The notes: generated by a model not told the origin, from the sequence alone. Numbered from the stretch's first letter, positions 27,186-37,222 are shown. The stretch: 64,000 nt of DNA from Sphingobacteriales bacterium (GCA_028288165.1 JAQBOG010000017.1:62001-126000); one strand, 5' to 3'. Made by a program: numbers and translations.

Positions 27186-29606
27186 ATGTTAAAAAACAAT
27201 CTAAAAATCGCCTGGCGAAACCTAAACAGAAACAAATCATTTTCAGTGATCAATATTCTGGGTTTGGCTATTGGTATCAGTACCTGTTTGGTGCTTATGC
27301 TTTTTGTAGAAAATGAATTGAGTTATGATCGGTTTAATAAAAAAGCCGATCAGATTGTACGGGTTATTTTTAGAGGCTCGGCGGCAGGTGGAGAAATGAA
27401 TGAAGCGAATGTAATGCCCCCAACCGCACAGGCATTAAAGGCAGATTATCCGGAAGTGTTAGAAGGTACACGGCTTCGTCATGGTGGAACGCCTTTGTTT
27501 ACTTATCATGATAAAACATTTAATACCGATCAGTTTGCTTTTGCAGATTCTAATTTTCTGGAGGTATTTACGTTGCCATTAATTAAAGGCAATTCGAAAA
27601 CTGCGCTTTTACATCCCAATACAGCCGTAATTTCCGAAGCAATGGCCGCTAAATATTTCGGTGGGGAAGATCCTATCGGGAAAGTATTATTTAATAAAAG
27701 CTATAACTCCAGCTATAAAATTACCGGGGTTATGGAAAAGATTCCCGTCAATTCTCATTTCCATTTCGATCTGTTTGTTTCTATGGCCGGCAATCCGGAA
27801 GCTAAAGATCCAAGCTGGATGACGTCTAATTTTTATACCTACCTGGTGTTACCAAAAGGTTATGATTATAAACAACTGGAGGCCAAACTTCCGCAGGTTG
27901 TGGAAAAGTACATGGGGCCTCAAGTACAAAAAGCGATGGGTTTAACCTTTGCAGAGTTCAAGCAAAAAGGCAACAGACTAGGTTTAAATTTGCAGCCATT
28001 AACAGATATTCACTTGCATTCTAATCTTTCGGGTGAGCTTGAGGCTGGTGGGGACATTAAATACGTGTATATCTTTTCGGCGATTTCTATTTTTATGCTC
28101 ATTATCGCCTGCATCAATTTTATGAATCTTTCAACTGCAGGTGCTTCCAAACGGGCAAAGGAAATTGGCATCCGTAAAGTGTTGGGTTCAGAAAAAATTG
28201 AATTGGTAAAGCAATTTTTAACAGAATCGGTACTGCTTGCCGTTTTAGCACTTGCCGTTTCGGTTCTGTTGGTATTAGCAGCGTTACCTTTATTTAACCA
28301 GCTTTCGGGAATCAACTTAAGCCTGGATATTTCTAAACATGTTTGGTTCATCCCGGGACTTTTATTCTTCGGTTTATTCGTGGGATTGCTAGCTGGTAGT
28401 TATCCGGCGTTCGTCCTTTCATCTTTTAAACCAGTGCTGGTTCTGAAAGGCAAATTTACTACTGGAAACAAAACAACAGGACTACGAAGCGGTCTGGTGG
28501 TTTTTCAATTCTTTATTTCCATTACGCTGATTGTGTGCACCACCGTGGTTTATAAACAGCTTATCTACATCCAAAATAAAGAGCTAGGTTATCAGAAAGA
28601 TCACGTTTTAGTGTTACCAAGTACTTATTTTTTGGGAGCGAATGAAAAAGCTTTTTATAACCAGCTAATCCAGGATTCTAGAATTACCAGTGCCAGTATC
28701 TCTGGATATGTTCCGGCTGGGGCAAGTTATTCAAATAATTTCTTGGTGTATCCGGATAATAATACCTCTCAATTAGTTAAAACACTTCGCTATGAAGTAG
28801 ATTATAATTATGTACAAACATTGGGAATGAAAATTACCCGAGGGCGAAATTTCTCTAAGGATTATGGAACCGATTCTGCCGGAGTAATCTTAAACGAAAC
28901 AGCAGTCAGAATATTTGGGTGGGATAAAAATCCGATGGGGCATACGATAACCCGTACAGACAATAACGGGAACAAAATTACACTGAATGTAATTGGAGTA
29001 GTAAAGGATTTCCATTTTAAATCACTTCGGGAACGCATTTCTCCACTAGTAATGACATTGGGCAATAACAGCGGAACCATCATCCTGAAAATGAAAACTA
29101 CAGATGTAAGCAGTTTGATAAGCTTTATAAAAAGCAAATGGGATTCTTATAATACGGGCGCTTCATTCGTTTATTCATTTCTCGATGATAGCTTCAATAA
29201 GGATTATAAATCTGAATTGAAAATTGGAAAAATTCTGGCGGTTTTTTCAGGCCTTACTGTGCTGGTTGCTTCTTTAGGCCTGTTCGGTTTAGCCATGTTT
29301 ACAGCTCGTCAGCGCACCAAAGAAATCGGCATCCGTAAAGTTCTTGGAGCATCTGTTTTTAGCATTACCTCTTTACTTTCTAAAGATTTTATAAAACTGG
29401 TGTTGGTTGCTTTGCTTATTGCTAGTCCGCTTGCTTGGTACGTGATGAATACCTGGCTGCAAGATTTCGAATACAGAACAAATATGCAATGGTGGATGTT
29501 TGCTTTAGCAGGAGTTCTAGCGATACTAATTGCTTTTATAACCATCAGCTTCCAGGCAATTAAGGCGGCTTTGGCTAATCCAATTAAGAGTTTGAGAACT
29601 GAATAG
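27186..29606 (+). CDS. MacB/FtsX-like ABC transporter permease, copy 6
   Basis: 806 residues from MLKNNLKIAWRNLNRNK. Coupling motifs are KEIGIRKVLGSE near 324 and KEIGIRKVLGAS near 711 after LGLFGLAMFTARQR; the C-terminus is NPIKSLRTE. The first periplasmic domain carries a longer insertion (VEKYMGPQVQKAMGLTFAEF) also seen in shorter form in copies 7 and 9. The inverted heptad arm ends 4 nt before the ATG. A terminator-like GC hairpin (29619-29638) lies 13 nt past the stop, which would end this transcription unit. Confidence 0.94.
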   Translation: MLKNNLKIAWRNLNRNKSFSVINILGLAIGISTCLVLMLFVENELSYDRFNKKADQIVRVIFRGSAAGGEMNEANVMPPTAQALKADYPEVLEGTRLRHGGTPLFTYHDKTFNTDQFAFADSNFLEVFTLPLIKGNSKTALLHPNTAVISEAMAAKYFGGEDPIGKVLFNKSYNSSYKITGVMEKIPVNSHFHFDLFVSMAGNPEAKDPSWMTSNFYTYLVLPKGYDYKQLEAKLPQVVEKYMGPQVQKAMGLTFAEFKQKGNRLGLNLQPLTDIHLHSNLSGELEAGGDIKYVYIFSAISIFMLIIACINFMNLSTAGASKRAKEIGIRKVLGSEKIELVKQFLTESVLLAVLALAVSVLLVLAALPLFNQLSGINLSLDISKHVWFIPGLLFFGLFVGLLAGSYPAFVLSSFKPVLVLKGKFTTGNKTTGLRSGLVVFQFFISITLIVCTTVVYKQLIYIQNKELGYQKDHVLVLPSTYFLGANEKAFYNQLIQDSRITSASISGYVPAGASYSNNFLVYPDNNTSQLVKTLRYEVDYNYVQTLGMKITRGRNFSKDYGTDSAGVILNETAVRIFGWDKNPMGHTITRTDNNGNKITLNVIGVVKDFHFKSLRERISPLVMTLGNNSGTIILKMKTTDVSSLISFIKSKWDSYNTGASFVYSFLDDSFNKDYKSELKIGKILAVFSGLTVLVASLGLFGLAMFTARQRTKEIGIRKVLGASVFSITSLLSKDFIKLVLVALLIASPLAWYVMNTWLQDFEYRTNMQWWMFALAGVLAILIAFITISFQAIKAALANPIKSLRTE

Positions 29607-29765
29607 AGCCTCACCCGGCCCTCTCCAGGGGGAGAGGGAGGTATTGCGACACAATATACATAAGCCCTTCATTTTTAGGAAGATTAGGAGGGGCTAAAGA
29701 AATTGGAGGTGCCAACGGCTTCCCGTTGGCATACAAATTTAAAAGTTCTCCCTTCTGGGGAGGAT
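29607..29765 (+). terminator. GC-rich hairpins after permease copy 6
   Basis: Two strong hairpins: CCCTCTCC/GGAGAGGG (29619-29626 and 29631-29638, 4-nt loop) and TGCCAACGG/CCGTTGGCA (29710-29718 and 29723-29731, loop CTTC). Neither has a clear U-tract, but in position they could act as terminators or RNA-stability elements. The surrounding words (aggaggggctaaag, ggggaggatttaggtgggg) resemble dispersed Bacteroidota intergenic repeats. Confidence 0.5.
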
Positions 29766-29788
29766 TTAGGTGGGGCAACAGCGGTGAG

Positions 29789-30175
29789 AAAAATAAAGTG
29801 AATATTAATAAGCAATCTGCTGCAACTTATTGTAATTAGCTGGCATTTAATTCATTATATGTTAATTGCCGAAGCTAATTTCTTATATTTAAGCAAGTAG
29901 TTATCAGCTATCAGCAGTAAGCAAAGAGCTCATGGTATGCGTGCAAAAATAAACTGAATATTAATAAGCAATCTGCTGCAACCTTTTGCAAATACCTGTT
30001 GTCTAATTCATTATATGTTAATTGCCGAAGCTAATTTGCAGGTAGCTATCAGCTATCAGCAGTCAGCAAAGAGCTTATGACATGTGTGCAAAAAATAAAG
30101 TGAATAACAACCAATAGCTATCAGCTGTGAGCAGTCAGTAAAGAGCTCATAGCATGTGTGCGAAAAATAAAGTAA
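29789..30175 (+). repeat. Tandem 156-bp duplication ending in heptad words
   Basis: A 156-bp unit occurs at about 29800-29955 and 29956-30111; markers are 'aatattaataagcaatctgc' and 'taattcattatatgttaatt', each shifted by exactly 156. A third partial copy (the part with heptads and 'gtgtgcgaaaaataaagt') runs to about 30175. Each unit contains GTAGCTATCAGCTATCAGCA-type heptads. No coding potential was seen. Confidence 0.8.
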
Positions 30176-30355
30176 GTGATAACTGATTGCTCAAAGCCAC
30201 TGCTAAAAAAAAACAAAGCCGCTAGATGCTGATAGCTGATTGCTCACAGCTGATAGCTAAAAAGCTGATAGCTAAAAAATAACAAACCCGCTAGATGCTG
30301 ATAGCTGACTGCTCAAAGCTGATAGCTAAAAAGCTGATAGCTAAAAACCAACCTT
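30176..30355 (+). repeat. Inverted heptad arm before the DUF4097 gene
   Basis: Repeated AGCTGAT/AGCTGAC/AGCTCAA words with two near-identical blocks ('cgctagatgctgatagctga' at about 30219 and 30290). The arm ends about 10 nt before the ATG at 30356. Confidence 0.8.
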
Positions 30356-31381
30356 ATGAAAACCTTACTACTTATCCTTACTCTGCCAATTTGCTTAATT
30401 GTAAATGCCCAAGAAAACAAACCGTTTATGGTTAAATCATTTCCGAAGGAGACAATTAAAAGTGTGATGTCAAAAACCTCCGGTGGCAACATAGAAATGA
30501 TAGGAGGAAGCAATGCAGAAGCAAGGGTAGAAGTATATGTTAATGCAAATAACCGAAACCGAGGTTTAACACGAGAAGAATTAACGGAACGATTGGCTGA
30601 ATACGATTTCAATATTGGTGTAATTAATCAACAACTGATTGCCACCGCTAAACCGAAAGACAATATCGCAAAGTGGAAAAATCAAGTGAGTATCTCTTTT
30701 AAGATTTTCGTGCCGAGGCAAGTATCTAGCGATTTAAAAACAAGTGGTGGTAATCTTCGTCTGGCAAATTTAAATGGAGTGCACAACATTAAAACCAGTG
30801 GCGGTAATATACAGGTAAGTAAGTTGATGGGCAATGTGCAGGGTAAAACATCTGGAGGTAATATAGATGTGTCAGACACTGATGAAAATATAAACCTTGA
30901 AACAAGCGGTGGTAACATAAGTGCTCAAAATTGCAAGGGCACCATAAAGCTCAGAACATCAGGCGGAAACTTGGATTTAGGAAAACTGAACGGAACAATC
31001 ACTGCCACTACTAGCGGCGGTAATATTCAGGGCGATCAAATTCAAGGTGAGTTAATAACCGGAACTTCTGGCGGAAACATGAATTTGAGTAAGCTGGCTT
31101 GTAATCTGGATGCTTCTGTATCATCGGGTGCAATACAGGTAGAAGTTGTGAAGTTAAGCAAGTTCATCAAAATTCGTTCAGGATCAGGAAACGTTAATCT
31201 TCAAATTCCCGACGGAAATGGATTGAACCTCGATTTAAAAGGAGACAAAGTCAGAACTAACAGCTTAAAGAATTTTAATGGTGTAAAAACGGACGAACGA
31301 ATTGAAGGAAAATTAAACGGGGGAGGTATCCCTGTAGAAGTTCATGTTTCGAGCGGGAATATAAATTTGGATATGAAGTAA
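30356..31381 (+). CDS. DUF4097-family exported beta-repeat protein
   Basis: 341 residues with a cleavable signal peptide (MKTLLLILTLPICLIVNAQ). From about residue 40 onward, eight exact TSGGN motifs and three degenerate ones (SVSSGAI, GSGNVN, VSSGNIN) recur about every 20 residues, the pattern of a right-handed beta-solenoid of the DUF4097/DUF2807 type. Members are exported and often accompany envelope-stress or anti-sigma genes; a precise role is not known. It lies between permease copies 6 and 7, preceded by a heptad arm and followed by a variable-stem hairpin element, so it is in the array's layout but not tightly coupled to a permease. Confidence 0.85.
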   Translation: MKTLLLILTLPICLIVNAQENKPFMVKSFPKETIKSVMSKTSGGNIEMIGGSNAEARVEVYVNANNRNRGLTREELTERLAEYDFNIGVINQQLIATAKPKDNIAKWKNQVSISFKIFVPRQVSSDLKTSGGNLRLANLNGVHNIKTSGGNIQVSKLMGNVQGKTSGGNIDVSDTDENINLETSGGNISAQNCKGTIKLRTSGGNLDLGKLNGTITATTSGGNIQGDQIQGELITGTSGGNMNLSKLACNLDASVSSGAIQVEVVKLSKFIKIRSGSGNVNLQIPDGNGLNLDLKGDKVRTNSLKNFNGVKTDERIEGKLNGGGIPVEVHVSSGNINLDMK

Positions 31382-31433
31382 ACGGATTAGCAAGCAGCGT
31401 TTTATCAACTGAGTTTCGATCATTTGCTAGGTT

Positions 31434-31532
31434 TTGCGTTAGGGAGTGCAGTGAAAATCCTTTTTTGTTATCCTGTAACGGAGTGGAAGGATAAACAAAA
31501 AAGATTGCAACGAAAAGCCCGCCCGAACGCCC
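31434..31532 (+). repeat. Variable-stem hairpin element, copy D
   Basis: Flanks TTGCGTTAGGGA...AGTGAAAA and TTGCAACGAAAAGCCCG with GAACGCCC match the other copies. The inner stem is the longest: CTTTTTTGTTATCC (31460-31473) with GGATAAACAAAAAAG (31489-31503), 14 pairs with one bulged A. Confidence 0.75.
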
Positions 31533-31591
31533 AATGTCATTAAGTTAAAAAATAGAGATGCTAGTAAGGGCACCAGCACGGGGTGTACACC

Positions 31592-31613
31592 GAGGTTGGT
31601 GTCCGCCAACCTC
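31592..31613 (+). other. Perfect 8-bp hairpin upstream of permease copy 7
   Basis: GAGGTTGG / CCAACCTC around the loop TGTCCG. It lies 52 nt before the permease start in a leader that lacks heptad repeats, so it may be a leader structure or a terminator remnant. Confidence 0.45.
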
Positions 31614-31664
31614 TTAGTTTAGCTTACATGTAACAAATTTTGAATTGAATAAAAAAATAAAGAC

Positions 31665-34055
31665 ATGATAAGGAACTTATTAATTATTGCTGTTCGCAAC
31701 TTTAAAAAAGATAAGTGGTACAGCCTGTTGAATATACTAGGACTTACCATTGGCATCACCTTCAGCCTTTTCCTAATCTTTTACATTACAGATGAATTAA
31801 CCTACGACCGTCATCATGAAAAGGCAGATCGCATTTATCGGATAAATTCATACATCCAGGAACGTGATAAAAATACCGACTGGGCGATCACCCAACTTCC
31901 ACTTGCAGCCACTTTAAAAAAGGATTTTCCTGAAGTAGAAGAATCAGTTCGGTTCATGAACAGGGAAAGAACCCTGTTTAAGAATGGCGAAAACAGCTTT
32001 TTTGAAACAAAAATCTATTATGCCGACAGCACGCTCTTCAATATATTTACTAACAAATTCATCGAAGGAACTGCTAAAACGGCTCTAAATCAACCCAATA
32101 GCATTGTAATCTCAAAAAAGCTTGCTGCAAAGTATTTTGGGAAAGGTACACCTGCAGTTGGCAAAACCCTTAAAACGGTGTATGATGTATATAAAGTAAC
32201 GGCCGTAATAGAAGATTTGCCTAAAAACTCCCATATATTGTATGACATGCTGATATCAGCGTCTACCTTATTGAAAGGTAACCAAAACGGTCAGGATAAC
32301 TGGGGAAGCTTCAATAACTTTACTTATGTGCTGCTAAAGCCAGGTGCCGATCCGGAAGTTTTCAATAAAAAATTGCAGCCACTGTATAACAAGTACATGG
32401 CACCAATTTTCGCGCAATACAATGTAAAAATTCATTACGGTGTGCAGCCAATCACAGCCATACATCTGCATTCAAATTTACAACAGGAGCCAGAGGAACT
32501 CGGAAACATGTCGTATATCTGGATCTTTTCTGCTGTTGCTTTCTTCATGTTGCTCATTGCTTGTATCAATTACATGAACCTCACAACGGCAAGGTCGGCA
32601 CGAAGATCAAAGGAGATTGGTATCCGCAAAGTAACAGGCTCTTCCAGAAAACAGTTAATCATCCAGTTTCTTAGCGAATCGCTGCTTACTGCTTTTGTAG
32701 CAGTATTTTTAAGTCTACTGCTAGTGATGCTTTTGTTGCACTCGTTCAATTCCATATCCGGGAAGGCATTCACATTACAGACCTTGTTTCAACCGTTTAA
32801 CATGTTTCTTTTGTTGGGAATCGGCTTATTTACAGGCTTGGTTGGTGGTAGTTATCCGGCGCTTTATCTTTCTGGCTTTAAACCCGTAAGTATTTTAAAA
32901 GGTGCACTTTCAAAAGCATCAGCCAACGTAAACTTGCGCCGTACATTGGTGGTGTTACAGTTTTCAATTTCCATGATTATGCTTATTTGTACCTGGGTGG
33001 TATACACTCAGCTTTCGTATCTCCAAAAAAAGGATCTCGGTTTTAATAAAGATCAGGTAATGACGGTAATAGTTAATACAGGAGAGGATGAACGAAAGAA
33101 AATATTTGCTATGAATAACGACTTTCGAAGCCAGCCCGGCATTCGAAGTGTTGGCACCGGCAACGCCTATCCAGGAAGTAAAAATATCAGCCTCAACCTT
33201 TTCTCGGTACAAACTAAAAACGGATATGTTGACAAGGGCATTGAATGTTACGCCATTGACGATCGTTTTCTAGAGTCACTTAGTATTCCGGTGGTTAAAG
33301 GCCGCACTTTCCAAAGCCTGGCTGATACGCTTCACAGCATTGTGGTGAATGAGGCATTGGTGAAGCATTTTGGATGGGATAATGCCATCGGAAAACGCAT
33401 AAAATTTCCGGGTGATACTTCTGGTAATTATGTTGAAGTAATAGGGGTGATCAAAGATTTTAATCAAAAGTCGCTATACAATCCCATCGCACCGCTGCTT
33501 CTGTTTTACGGCCCGAATGGTAATATGATACAGGTCAAGATGAACCCCGGAAATATCAGTTCATCAATTAGTAAAGTGGAAGCTATCTGGAAGAAGTATT
33601 TCCCCCAACTGCCTTTTGAATATAAATTTTTGGACGACGATTTCAACTCACAATATGCCGCAGACCAAAAACGTGGAAAAATTTTCGCCGCTTTCTCCGT
33701 CCTCACCATCATCATTACCTGCCTTGGCTTGCTTGGCCTTACCGCATTTACTACGCAGCAAAAACAGAAAGAAATAAGCATTCGCAGGGTATTGGGCTCT
33801 AGTATTGTTCAGGTTGTTGTTCTGATTACCAAAAGCTATTTGTGGCTTGCCTTAATAGCAGCTGCAATTGCCTTCCCGATAGCCTATTATTTTATGCATA
33901 GCTGGCTTCACATTTTTCCTTACAACGCCGGCTTATCGATAATGCCATTCCTGCTGTCTGCGTTCTTTATTTTATTAACGGCGTCGGCAACGGCAGTCTT
34001 TTATTCCGCAAAAGCAGCCCTGGCTAGTCCGGCAAAAAGTTTAAAAGTAGAATAG
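31665..34055 (+). CDS. MacB/FtsX-like ABC transporter permease, copy 7
   Basis: 796 residues from MIRNLLIIAVRNFKKDK. Coupling motifs are KEIGIRKVTGSS near 314 and KEISIRRVLGSS near 701 (Arg replaces Lys), after LGLLGLTAFTTQQK. The C-terminus is SPAKSLKVE instead of the otherwise almost invariant NPVKSLR-S/T-E. Together with Ser-Tyr-Leu-Trp after the second motif (ITKSYLWLALI), this makes it one of the two most distant members. It also lacks a heptad arm on both sides, unlike its neighbours, which suggests separate ancestry or a later arrival. Confidence 0.93.
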   Translation: MIRNLLIIAVRNFKKDKWYSLLNILGLTIGITFSLFLIFYITDELTYDRHHEKADRIYRINSYIQERDKNTDWAITQLPLAATLKKDFPEVEESVRFMNRERTLFKNGENSFFETKIYYADSTLFNIFTNKFIEGTAKTALNQPNSIVISKKLAAKYFGKGTPAVGKTLKTVYDVYKVTAVIEDLPKNSHILYDMLISASTLLKGNQNGQDNWGSFNNFTYVLLKPGADPEVFNKKLQPLYNKYMAPIFAQYNVKIHYGVQPITAIHLHSNLQQEPEELGNMSYIWIFSAVAFFMLLIACINYMNLTTARSARRSKEIGIRKVTGSSRKQLIIQFLSESLLTAFVAVFLSLLLVMLLLHSFNSISGKAFTLQTLFQPFNMFLLLGIGLFTGLVGGSYPALYLSGFKPVSILKGALSKASANVNLRRTLVVLQFSISMIMLICTWVVYTQLSYLQKKDLGFNKDQVMTVIVNTGEDERKKIFAMNNDFRSQPGIRSVGTGNAYPGSKNISLNLFSVQTKNGYVDKGIECYAIDDRFLESLSIPVVKGRTFQSLADTLHSIVVNEALVKHFGWDNAIGKRIKFPGDTSGNYVEVIGVIKDFNQKSLYNPIAPLLLFYGPNGNMIQVKMNPGNISSSISKVEAIWKKYFPQLPFEYKFLDDDFNSQYAADQKRGKIFAAFSVLTIIITCLGLLGLTAFTTQQKQKEISIRRVLGSSIVQVVVLITKSYLWLALIAAAIAFPIAYYFMHSWLHIFPYNAGLSIMPFLLSAFFILLTASATAVFYSAKAALASPAKSLKVE

Positions 34056-34102
34056 ATGAAAGTATCCTGTTAGCAACAAGCAGTGATGCTATAAATAATT
34101 TT

Positions 34103-34195
34103 AGGGCGTGCCCCAAGGGTCGGGCTTTTCGTTCAAGTCCTCGCCCCAAAGTAGAATTGGGGCTGCGGGCTTTCCACTGCAATCCCTCACGCAAA
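34103..34195 (-). repeat. Variable-stem hairpin element, copy A (inverted)
   Basis: Read on the - strand it has the same flanks as copy B at 43672 (TTTGCGTGAGGGATTG and, at the far end, the block AACGAAAAGCCCGACCC then GGGGCACGCCCT). The inner stem is GCCCCAA/TTGGGGC (34143-34149 and 34157-34163), unlike B's GGCCTGAT/ATCAGGCC. Confidence 0.8.
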
Positions 34196-34301
34196 TGATT
34201 CCGCGTCAACAAACCCGCAATGCTTTTGGTAATTGATGTTATAGCGGAACCATGGAAAACCGTTAATACTGGATGTCAAAGATTACCTGATTCATTCTAA
34301 A

Positions 34302-34401
34302 ACCGTTCACAAATTGTTCGAATCTGAACAGTCTCTATTTCAAAATAAAGTTATAACATCTTATAATCAGCTACTTATGATATTGGTACAAAAAAAGCAC
34401 A
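34302..34401 (+). promoter_or_regulatory. Enhancer-like site and sigma-54 promoter before permease copy 8
   Basis: 34302-34331 holds GTTCAC, N4, TGTTCG, N4, TGAACA. About 55 bp on, TTGGTACAAAAAAAGCA (34384-34400) has GG and GC exactly 12 bases apart, the spacing required by sigma-54. The -12 element lacks the preceding TT. 34284-34404 is repeated almost unchanged at 43503-43620. Confidence 0.6.
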
Positions 34402-34637
34402 AGGTTAAAAGCTGAAAGTTGAGAGTTGAAAAACGATCAGCTAAAATTACAAACATGCTATACGCTCAAACCTAATTGCTGATAGCTGATAGCTAAAATA
34501 ACAAACATGCTATACGCTCAAAGCTGATTGCCAGAAAAGTTGAAAGTCAAAAGTTGAAAGTTTAAAACCGAGCATTAATAGCAAACATGCTATACGCTCA
34601 AAGCTGATTGCTGACAGCTGATAGCTAAACAAAACCT
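34400..34637 (+). repeat. Heptad-repeat leader with three mini-ORFs
   Basis: Words of the types AAAGTTGA, AGCTGAT and AGCTCAA. ATGCTATACGCTCAA occurs at 34456, 34507 and 34587, each a six-codon ORF (MLYAQT or MLYAQS, then stop). The last starts 51 nt before the permease ATG at 34638, which follows a final AGCTGATAGCT word. Confidence 0.8.
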
Positions 34638-37034
34638 ATGCTAAAAAACTACTTAAAAATTGCCTGGAGAAACATTGTCAAAAGAAAGTTCAACTCCATC
34701 ATAAATATCTTTGGGTTGGCATTGGGAATTGCCTGCTCCTTGTTTTTGTACTTATTCATCAGCTATCATCTTAGTTTTGATAGCTATCATGAGAAATCTA
34801 AAACTACTTACCGCATAGTTTATGAAATACTATTTGAACAAACTCTTCCTGATCGGGGAGCTTCAATGGCCATGTATGAGGCATTAAAACCTAATGTTCC
34901 TCAAATACAAGGTGCAGCGGTGATCCTTCGAAATTACACTTTTACAATATCTGTTACTGATAAGTTAAATGTCAAAAAACGTTTTAAAGAAGATCATCAG
35001 ATCGCTTTAGTATCTCCCGAATGGTTTAAATTGTTTAATTATAACTGGATTGAAGGTAGTGCAGATCAATTAAAAACGCCTAATACAGCGGTTCTAACAC
35101 TATCTCAGGCCAGTAAATACTTCGGAAATGCAGATCCCATTGGTAAGATAATAGTTTTTGAAAATAGGCAACCGGTTAAAATTGTTGGGTTGATTGCTGA
35201 TAAACCCTCAAATACAGATTTGAAAGCTGGTATGTATGTTTCGCTATCGTCACTTAAAAATATTAAGCCCGATGTTCCGGAGAAGTTTTTTACAGACTGG
35301 CAATGGTTAAATTCATCCACGGAAGTGTACCTAAATTTATCGGATAATAAGCAAAAAGAAGAGGTAGAATCTGCAATTGCCCGAATGGCAAAATCTCATT
35401 TGGGCGACAATGCAAAGTATTTTCGTTTTAAGTTGCAGCCTCTGGCCGATGTACATTTCAATAGTAGTTTCGGTGGAACTATTAAGAAATCTATGCTGTT
35501 TACGCTCATCATTATTGGCATTCTTATTTTACTGATAGCAAGTATCAACTATATAAACTTCTCCATTGCCCAGCAAGCAAAACGCAGTGTAGAGATTGGA
35601 ACCCGGAAGGTTTTAGGCGGATTAACCCAGCAAATTTTCACACAATTTATTACAGAAACGGTTTTAACAACCTTTCTTGCAATGCTATTTGCTATTGGTA
35701 TGGTTGCTTTAATCCTCCCGGTTGCAAATCAAACATTCTTTGCTGATGAACCATTAGCCCTTATCTCATATAAATTGGTAAGTATTTACCTATGTGTTTT
35801 ATTTATTGTATTGGTTGCTTTATGTGGTATTTATCCGGCTTTAAAATTAAGCAGGCTGAATGTTTTTGCAGCCTTAAAAAATGAAACCAGCAGCTGGAAA
35901 GCAGGTTTGCTAAGAAAAGTTTTGGTGGTTGCCCAAAATTCTGCTGCTCAAACACTCATTGTTTGCACCATTATTATGCTCCTGCAGGTGCGATACTTAA
36001 AACAAACAGATATGGGCTTTAATCGGGATGCCGTGGTAATGTTGCCTATTGCTGACTCGTCTGAGCTTAAGAAAGATCTGCTTGCAAAAAAAATGCAATC
36101 AATGCCTCAAATTCAATCGTTTAGTTTTTGCTTTAGGGCGCCATCCTCAGAAAACGACCGGGGAGGTTCTGTGCATTTCAATAATCGATCGGATTGGGAA
36201 AGCTGGCCAGCTCGATCCGCAATCGGCGACACCTCATACCTTAAATCGTTTGGACTTCAACTAGTTGCCGGGAGAAATATTAGAGAAGGGTCTGATATAA
36301 ATCATGAATTCCTTATCAACCAAAAAATGGTCAGCAAATTAGGGTTGAAATTGCCTGAGGAAGTTTTAGGTAAAGTTTTAATTGCAGGTGAGCTGGATAA
36401 TACAAAAGGCGTTATAGTTGGCGTAGTGAAAGATTTTAATACAAAATCACTTCTTGAACCCATTGAACCTGTTTTGATCACTAATTTTAAGAAAATGCAA
36501 AGTACTGTCGGCATAAAATTAAGCGGACGGGATTTGCAGGAAACGATCAAACGCTTACAGCGAAGTTTTGAAGAAGTATATCCCGATGAGGTTTTTGATT
36601 ACCACTTTCTGGATGATCAAATTGCTAAATTATATAGAAAGGAAGATTTGCAACAGAAACTAATTTGGGTGGCTGCTTCCATAGCCGTAATCATCAGTTG
36701 TTTGGGATTATTGAGCCTTGTTTCACTAATAACTTTGCAGCGAAATAAAGAAATCGGAATTCGTAAAATCCTTGGTGCAAGTGCATCGTCTCTTGTAGGG
36801 GTGTTATCTATTGATTTTATTAAACTAATAGGTATTTCCATTCTTATTGCGTCGCCGGTAGCCTGGTATGTTATGCATGTTTGGTTGCAGGGTTTTGCTT
36901 ACAAAATAAATATCAGCTGGTGGATTTTCGTCTCAGCAGGATTGCTCACTATTTTCGTCTCACTTATCACCATCAGTTTCCAAACAATTAAAGCGGCAAT
37001 TGCAAATCCTGTTAAGAGTTTAAGAAGTGAGTGA
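34638..37034 (+). CDS. MacB/FtsX-like ABC transporter permease, copy 8
   Basis: 798 residues from MLKNYLKIAWRNIVKRK. Coupling motifs are VEIGTRKVLGGL near 317 (Val for Lys, Thr for Ile/Val) and KEIGIRKILGAS near 703, after LGLLSLVSLITLQR. Gln-Asn replaces Gln-Phe at the start of the middle membrane segment (VAQNSAAQTLIVCT), so both ATPase-contact loops and the central helix are atypical. The C-terminus is NPVKSLRSE. The final 54 nt of the gene and the first 4 nt after the stop (36981-37038) are identical to the end of copy 10, a sign of recent gene conversion or duplication. Confidence 0.93.
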   Translation: MLKNYLKIAWRNIVKRKFNSIINIFGLALGIACSLFLYLFISYHLSFDSYHEKSKTTYRIVYEILFEQTLPDRGASMAMYEALKPNVPQIQGAAVILRNYTFTISVTDKLNVKKRFKEDHQIALVSPEWFKLFNYNWIEGSADQLKTPNTAVLTLSQASKYFGNADPIGKIIVFENRQPVKIVGLIADKPSNTDLKAGMYVSLSSLKNIKPDVPEKFFTDWQWLNSSTEVYLNLSDNKQKEEVESAIARMAKSHLGDNAKYFRFKLQPLADVHFNSSFGGTIKKSMLFTLIIIGILILLIASINYINFSIAQQAKRSVEIGTRKVLGGLTQQIFTQFITETVLTTFLAMLFAIGMVALILPVANQTFFADEPLALISYKLVSIYLCVLFIVLVALCGIYPALKLSRLNVFAALKNETSSWKAGLLRKVLVVAQNSAAQTLIVCTIIMLLQVRYLKQTDMGFNRDAVVMLPIADSSELKKDLLAKKMQSMPQIQSFSFCFRAPSSENDRGGSVHFNNRSDWESWPARSAIGDTSYLKSFGLQLVAGRNIREGSDINHEFLINQKMVSKLGLKLPEEVLGKVLIAGELDNTKGVIVGVVKDFNTKSLLEPIEPVLITNFKKMQSTVGIKLSGRDLQETIKRLQRSFEEVYPDEVFDYHFLDDQIAKLYRKEDLQQKLIWVAASIAVIISCLGLLSLVSLITLQRNKEIGIRKILGASASSLVGVLSIDFIKLIGISILIASPVAWYVMHVWLQGFAYKINISWWIFVSAGLLTIFVSLITISFQTIKAAIANPVKSLRSE

Positions 37035-37222
37035 TCAGCTGTCAGCTACCAGCTTTGAGCAATGAGCATATAGCTTTGAGCTTATAGCATACTAATAGAA
37101 AACAGAGTAAATAATCATCAAGATGTTAAAAGGGCTGACAGCTCAATGCTGACAGCTGACAGCTAAAATAACAAACATGCTAAAAGCTGATACCTGACAG
37201 CTGATAGCTCAAAGCTCAAAAA
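37035..37222 (+). repeat. Heptad repeats with mini-ORF, between permeases 8 and 9
   Basis: + arm ATCAGCT GTCAGCT ACCAGCT TTGAGCA ATGAGCA; spacer; inverted arm GCTGACAGCTCAATGCTGACAGCTGACAGCT. ATG at 37177 opens MLKADT-stop 46 nt before the permease start. 37176-37226 is nearly identical to 39714-39764. Confidence 0.85.

Noticed and set aside
34103..34195. tRNA or other structured RNA gene
   Set aside because: The GC-rich fold has no cloverleaf, anticodon or CCA-type end; it matches the dispersed variable-stem element instead.
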